Origin: Thermoflexales bacterium
GTDB taxonomy: Bacteria > Chloroflexota > Anaerolineae > Fen-1058
Direction of reading: 5' to 3'
DNA length: 6,800 bases
Assembly (NCBI GenBank): GCA_030834835.1
Contig: JAUQXD010000432.1
Location: 1 to 6,800 of the forward strand
In this document: in pieces, positions 4,829 through 6,800 of the stretch
How positions within the stretch are numbered: the stretch's first letter is position 1
How the letters are laid out: each line of letters starts with the position of its first letter
Program-made: the position numbers and the translations under genes
The notes under the pieces: model-generated
Database searches by the model: none
Seen by the model: the letters and a program-made list of their open reading frames with translations, nothing else
Told to the model about the DNA's origin: nothing

Positions 4829-6800
4829 ATGCCTAACGATACCAGTCTTACCGATTTCATCGCCCAATACGCCACACCCTACGACCCGGCCACGGATACT
4901 TATCGCCGCCCGCTGTTCGCTTCCCCCATAAAGGCTCGCATTAGTGGTTTTGATGACGCGCATTCATATCACACACGCGTTCCGCCGCAAGGCATTGAAC
5001 CATATGTCAAACATTACACCGATCCTGGAGACTTGGTGCTTGATCCATTTTGTGGATCTGGCACCACTGGTGTTGCCGCATTACGTCTTGGACGACGGGT
5101 GATTCTGAATGATCTGTCTCCTGCCGCCGCTCACATTGCTCGGAATTATTGCACGGCAGTTTCGCCCGAAGAACTCCAGCAGGCATTTAGCACGATTCTT
5201 CATGCAGCGTGTGAGGAGTTAGATTGGCTTTATGAGACTACATGTGATAGATGTGGCGGAAAAGCAGAGATTCAATACACGATCTGGAGCGATGTATTTG
5301 AATGCGGTCGCTGTGGTGCCGAACTGATCTTGTGGGATTTAGCGGTTGATGAAGAAGCGCAGGCAATTCACGACAAGTTCAACTGCCCCAGTTGCGAAAA
5401 GGATTGGAGTAAATCTGAGCTACGTAGACTTCGCGCAGTACCTGTTGTAACCAATTACGAGTGTTCAACATGCAATCCAAAGCGAGGGGAACATCGAACG
5501 ACTGAGACAGAGACGAATCGGATTAGTGAGATTTCATCAACGCGTATTTCTTACTGGTACCCAAGGTCTGAGTTCAACCAAGGGTTCGAAATGTGGCGCC
5601 GAGTGCACGCCGATCTTGGCATTACAGACTCCAGTAAGTTCTTTACTCCACGGAATCTTTGGGCCTTTGCTCGTTTGTGGCATGATGCAAGCACCGTAGA
5701 AGATCAAGCTATTGGCGATAGAATTCGCTTTACGCTCACGGGTAGCGTACCTTCATTGACTGTTATGACCATGTATATGCCGGATCGTTCGGGTAGAGGT
5801 AATCGTAAAGGTACGCTCTATGTGCCGTCTCTAAGCATTGAACAAAACGTCAAACAAGTTGTTTCTAGACGTTTTCGTCGAGTAATAAAATATGCTCAAC
5901 AGTTTCGAGGTGGCGACGTATTCGTCCAGACTGGCACAGCGACAAAATTGCCAGGAATACCTGATTCATCTATCGACTACGTGTTCACTGATCCGCCTTT
6001 TGGATCCAACATCTTTTACGCAGACGTAAATTTTCTTTGGGAATCTTGGCTTGGTGAATTAACCGACCAGACTCAAGAGGCTGTTGTTCATGTGAAGCAT
6101 AAAGATAAGAATACGCTCCCGGATTATACACGGTTGATGACGCAAAGTTTTCAGGAAATGCATCGTGTACTCAAGCCAGGACGTTGGGCGTCAGTTGTAT
6201 TCCACAACTCAGATGATCGAATCTGGCAGGCAATATTAGACGCAATTGACGCAGCCGGGCTAGAACTCGCTGAAATCAACAGCTTTGACAAAGCTCATTT
6301 ATCATTCAAGGGAATTAAAGGCGCTCAAGGGCTGGAGCGCGTTACCAACAAGGATATCGTCCTCAATTTGCGCAAGCCCGGCCCTGAAGTCGTCGCTTCG
6401 ACCAACGGCAAGTCAACCACGGCACGCAATGGCGATGCCGAGGCGCGTGTCGTGCAGCAGCTAGCTGAATTCCTGTCCACCACTCCGGCGCCACAAAATC
6501 GCACCTTACAACACTTCTGGAATGTGGTCTTGCACGAAATGCTGGCGAACGGCGTCGTCGAAGTCTCCATGGAGCAGGTCAGCGACATGCTGCCCTACTA
6601 CTTCAAACAGGTGGATGGCAAATGGTATCTGCGCGGCGAAGCCGTTGTCGGCGGCAACGTCTTCGATCTCAAGAGTGATGTCGGCGCGCTGACGTGGCTC
6701 AACGCCATACTGAACGAACCGCAAACCACCGGCGATCTCATCCCCAAATGGCAAGCCGCTATTGGCCGTGATGTCGATCCCGGTCGCTTGGAGCGCCTGC
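4829..6800 (+). CDS. Zinc-ribbon DNA methyltransferase (N6-adenine or N4-cytosine), BREX PglXI-like; 3' end outside window
   Basis: From ATG 4829 the frame stays open to the window edge (657 codons, no stop). Domains in order: an HTRVPPQGIEPYV segment (48-60) like motif X; SAM-binding motif I DPFCGSGTTG (72-81) with NDLSPAAAHIA (94-104) as motif II; two four-cysteine zinc ribbons (C139/C142/C159/C162 and C186/C189/C212/C215); a FFTPRNLWA motif (271-279) and GTLYVPS (328-334); catalytic motif IV DPPFGSN (388-394); late methylase strands around HRVLKPGRWASVVFHNSDD (445-463); and a C-terminal segment (about 555-605, ending GKWYLRGEA) that looks winged-helix-like. Motif I before IV fits a gamma-type order. 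DPPF allows either amino-methylation class; N6-adenine is my preference. The zinc ribbons sit where target recognition could occur. The start is 12 bases after the propeller gene, in the same frame, without a Shine-Dalgarno sequence. Similar zinc-containing methylases replace PglX in BREX type 3, where they would mark host DNA. GC is uneven along the gene. A stand-alone methylase remains possible. Confidence 0.88.
   Translation, partial: MPNDTSLTDFIAQYATPYDPATDTYRRPLFASPIKARISGFDDAHSYHTRVPPQGIEPYVKHYTDPGDLVLDPFCGSGTTGVAALRLGRRVILNDLSPAAAHIARNYCTAVSPEELQQAFSTILHAACEELDWLYETTCDRCGGKAEIQYTIWSDVFECGRCGAELILWDLAVDEEAQAIHDKFNCPSCEKDWSKSELRRLRAVPVVTNYECSTCNPKRGEHRTTETETNRISEISSTRISYWYPRSEFNQGFEMWRRVHADLGITDSSKFFTPRNLWAFARLWHDASTVEDQAIGDRIRFTLTGSVPSLTVMTMYMPDRSGRGNRKGTLYVPSLSIEQNVKQVVSRRFRRVIKYAQQFRGGDVFVQTGTATKLPGIPDSSIDYVFTDPPFGSNIFYADVNFLWESWLGELTDQTQEAVVHVKHKDKNTLPDYTRLMTQSFQEMHRVLKPGRWASVVFHNSDDRIWQAILDAIDAAGLELAEINSFDKAHLSFKGIKGAQGLERVTNKDIVLNLRKPGPEVVASTNGKSTTARNGDAEARVVQQLAEFLSTTPAPQNRTLQHFWNVVLHEMLANGVVEVSMEQVSDMLPYYFKQVDGKWYLRGEAVVGGNVFDLKSDVGALTWLNAILNEPQTTGDLIPKWQAAIGRDVDPGRLERL
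4935..6320. other. Lower-GC block covering the methyltransferase core
   Basis: Hand counts of 60-base lines give 25/60 GC at 5521, 27/60 at 5761 and 27/60 at 6061, against 40/60 at 4861, 36/60 at 6361 and 37/60 at 6541 in the same gene. The shift is also seen in synonymous codon choice: cgc, gcc and acc dominate at both ends, while cgt, gta, tct and aga are common in the core. Edges are approximate to about 30 bases. Confidence 0.6.
5243..5473 (+). other. Tandem zinc-ribbon insert of the methyltransferase
   Basis: This segment encodes four CxxC knuckles (CDRC, CGRC, CPSC, CSTC) at residues 139-142, 159-162, 186-189 and 212-215, which pair naturally into two zinc ribbons with 16- and 22-residue loops. 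It lies between SAM-binding motif I and catalytic motif IV. All eight cysteines are intact. DNA contact or target recognition is a reasonable inference for such inserts but is not shown by sequence alone. Confidence 0.8.

Noticed and set aside
4814..4831. Stop-codon readthrough fusing the propeller protein to the methyltransferase
   Set aside because: The frames match, but fusion would join an extracellular Thr/Pro tail to a cytoplasmic DNA enzyme. An ATG follows directly, so separate translation is simpler.
5042..5058. Inverted repeat GATCCA-TTTTG-TGGATC
   Set aside because: It lies exactly in the codons of the conserved DPFCGS motif, so it is explained by coding constraint. The stem is only six base pairs with no T run after it.
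4817..6324. A long apparent gene-free stretch between the propeller gene and the window end
   Set aside because: It is covered by the methyltransferase frame from 4829, which has no stop inside the window and so is easily missed when complete frames are required.
6325..6754. Two overlapping minus-strand frames (6325-6588 and 6506-6754)
   Set aside because: They are antisense to the GC-rich end of the methyltransferase, have no ribosome binding sites and have low-complexity Ser/Thr/Ala or Asp/Val-rich products typical of shadow frames.
1..6800. CRISPR arrays, tRNA or rRNA genes, insertion-sequence ends and rho-independent terminators
   Set aside because: None was seen. Intergenic gaps are 12-22 bases, no spaced direct repeats were found, and no GC-rich hairpin with a following T run occurs between genes.

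Overview
The window reads as one compact plus-strand operon, cut at both edges, from what is probably a member of the Chloroflexota (Anaerolineae-like). That guess rests on the mixed 45-67% GC, a TolB-type surface protein with a long Thr/Pro tail of a style common in that phylum, and overall protein style. No rRNA or other phylogenetic marker is present, so the assignment is tentative.

Layout: (1) 1-2184, the C-terminal 727 residues of a very large protein that resembles the BrxC/PglY/DUF6079 ATPases of BREX-type phage-defence systems; its ATPase core would lie upstream of the window. (2) 2201-3304, a four-helix membrane protein with a conserved PTRLGN...YG...WPRML signature. (3) 3325-3858, a small membrane-anchored protein with TPR-like helices. 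(4) 3881-4816, a membrane-anchored protein with TolB/WD40-like beta-propeller repeats and a Thr/Pro-rich tail. (5) 4829 to beyond 6800, a DNA methyltransferase with an SAM-binding DPFCGSGTTG motif, two internal zinc ribbons, a catalytic DPPF motif and a winged-helix-like tail. Gene 5 has no stop codon inside the window. All intergenic gaps are 12-22 bases, with no terminator or promoter visible, so co-transcription is likely.

How the genes may work together: the first and last genes look like the BrxC-type ATPase and the zinc-ribbon methyltransferase (PglXI type, pfam01555-like) that lie next to each other in BREX type 3 loci. The methyltransferase would mark self DNA and the ATPase would take part in exclusion of unmarked phage DNA. 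What is unusual is that three predicted membrane-associated genes lie between them. None resembles a standard BREX component that I recognise. They could be a membrane-located accessory or effector module, or unrelated cargo inserted into a defence operon.

Base composition alternates in blocks: GC-rich (1 to about 2170), poorer (about 2200-3990), rich (about 4000-4930), poorer (about 4935-6320), rich (about 6330-6800). Two block edges fall inside the methyltransferase gene and one inside gene 4, which suggests mosaic assembly by recombination.
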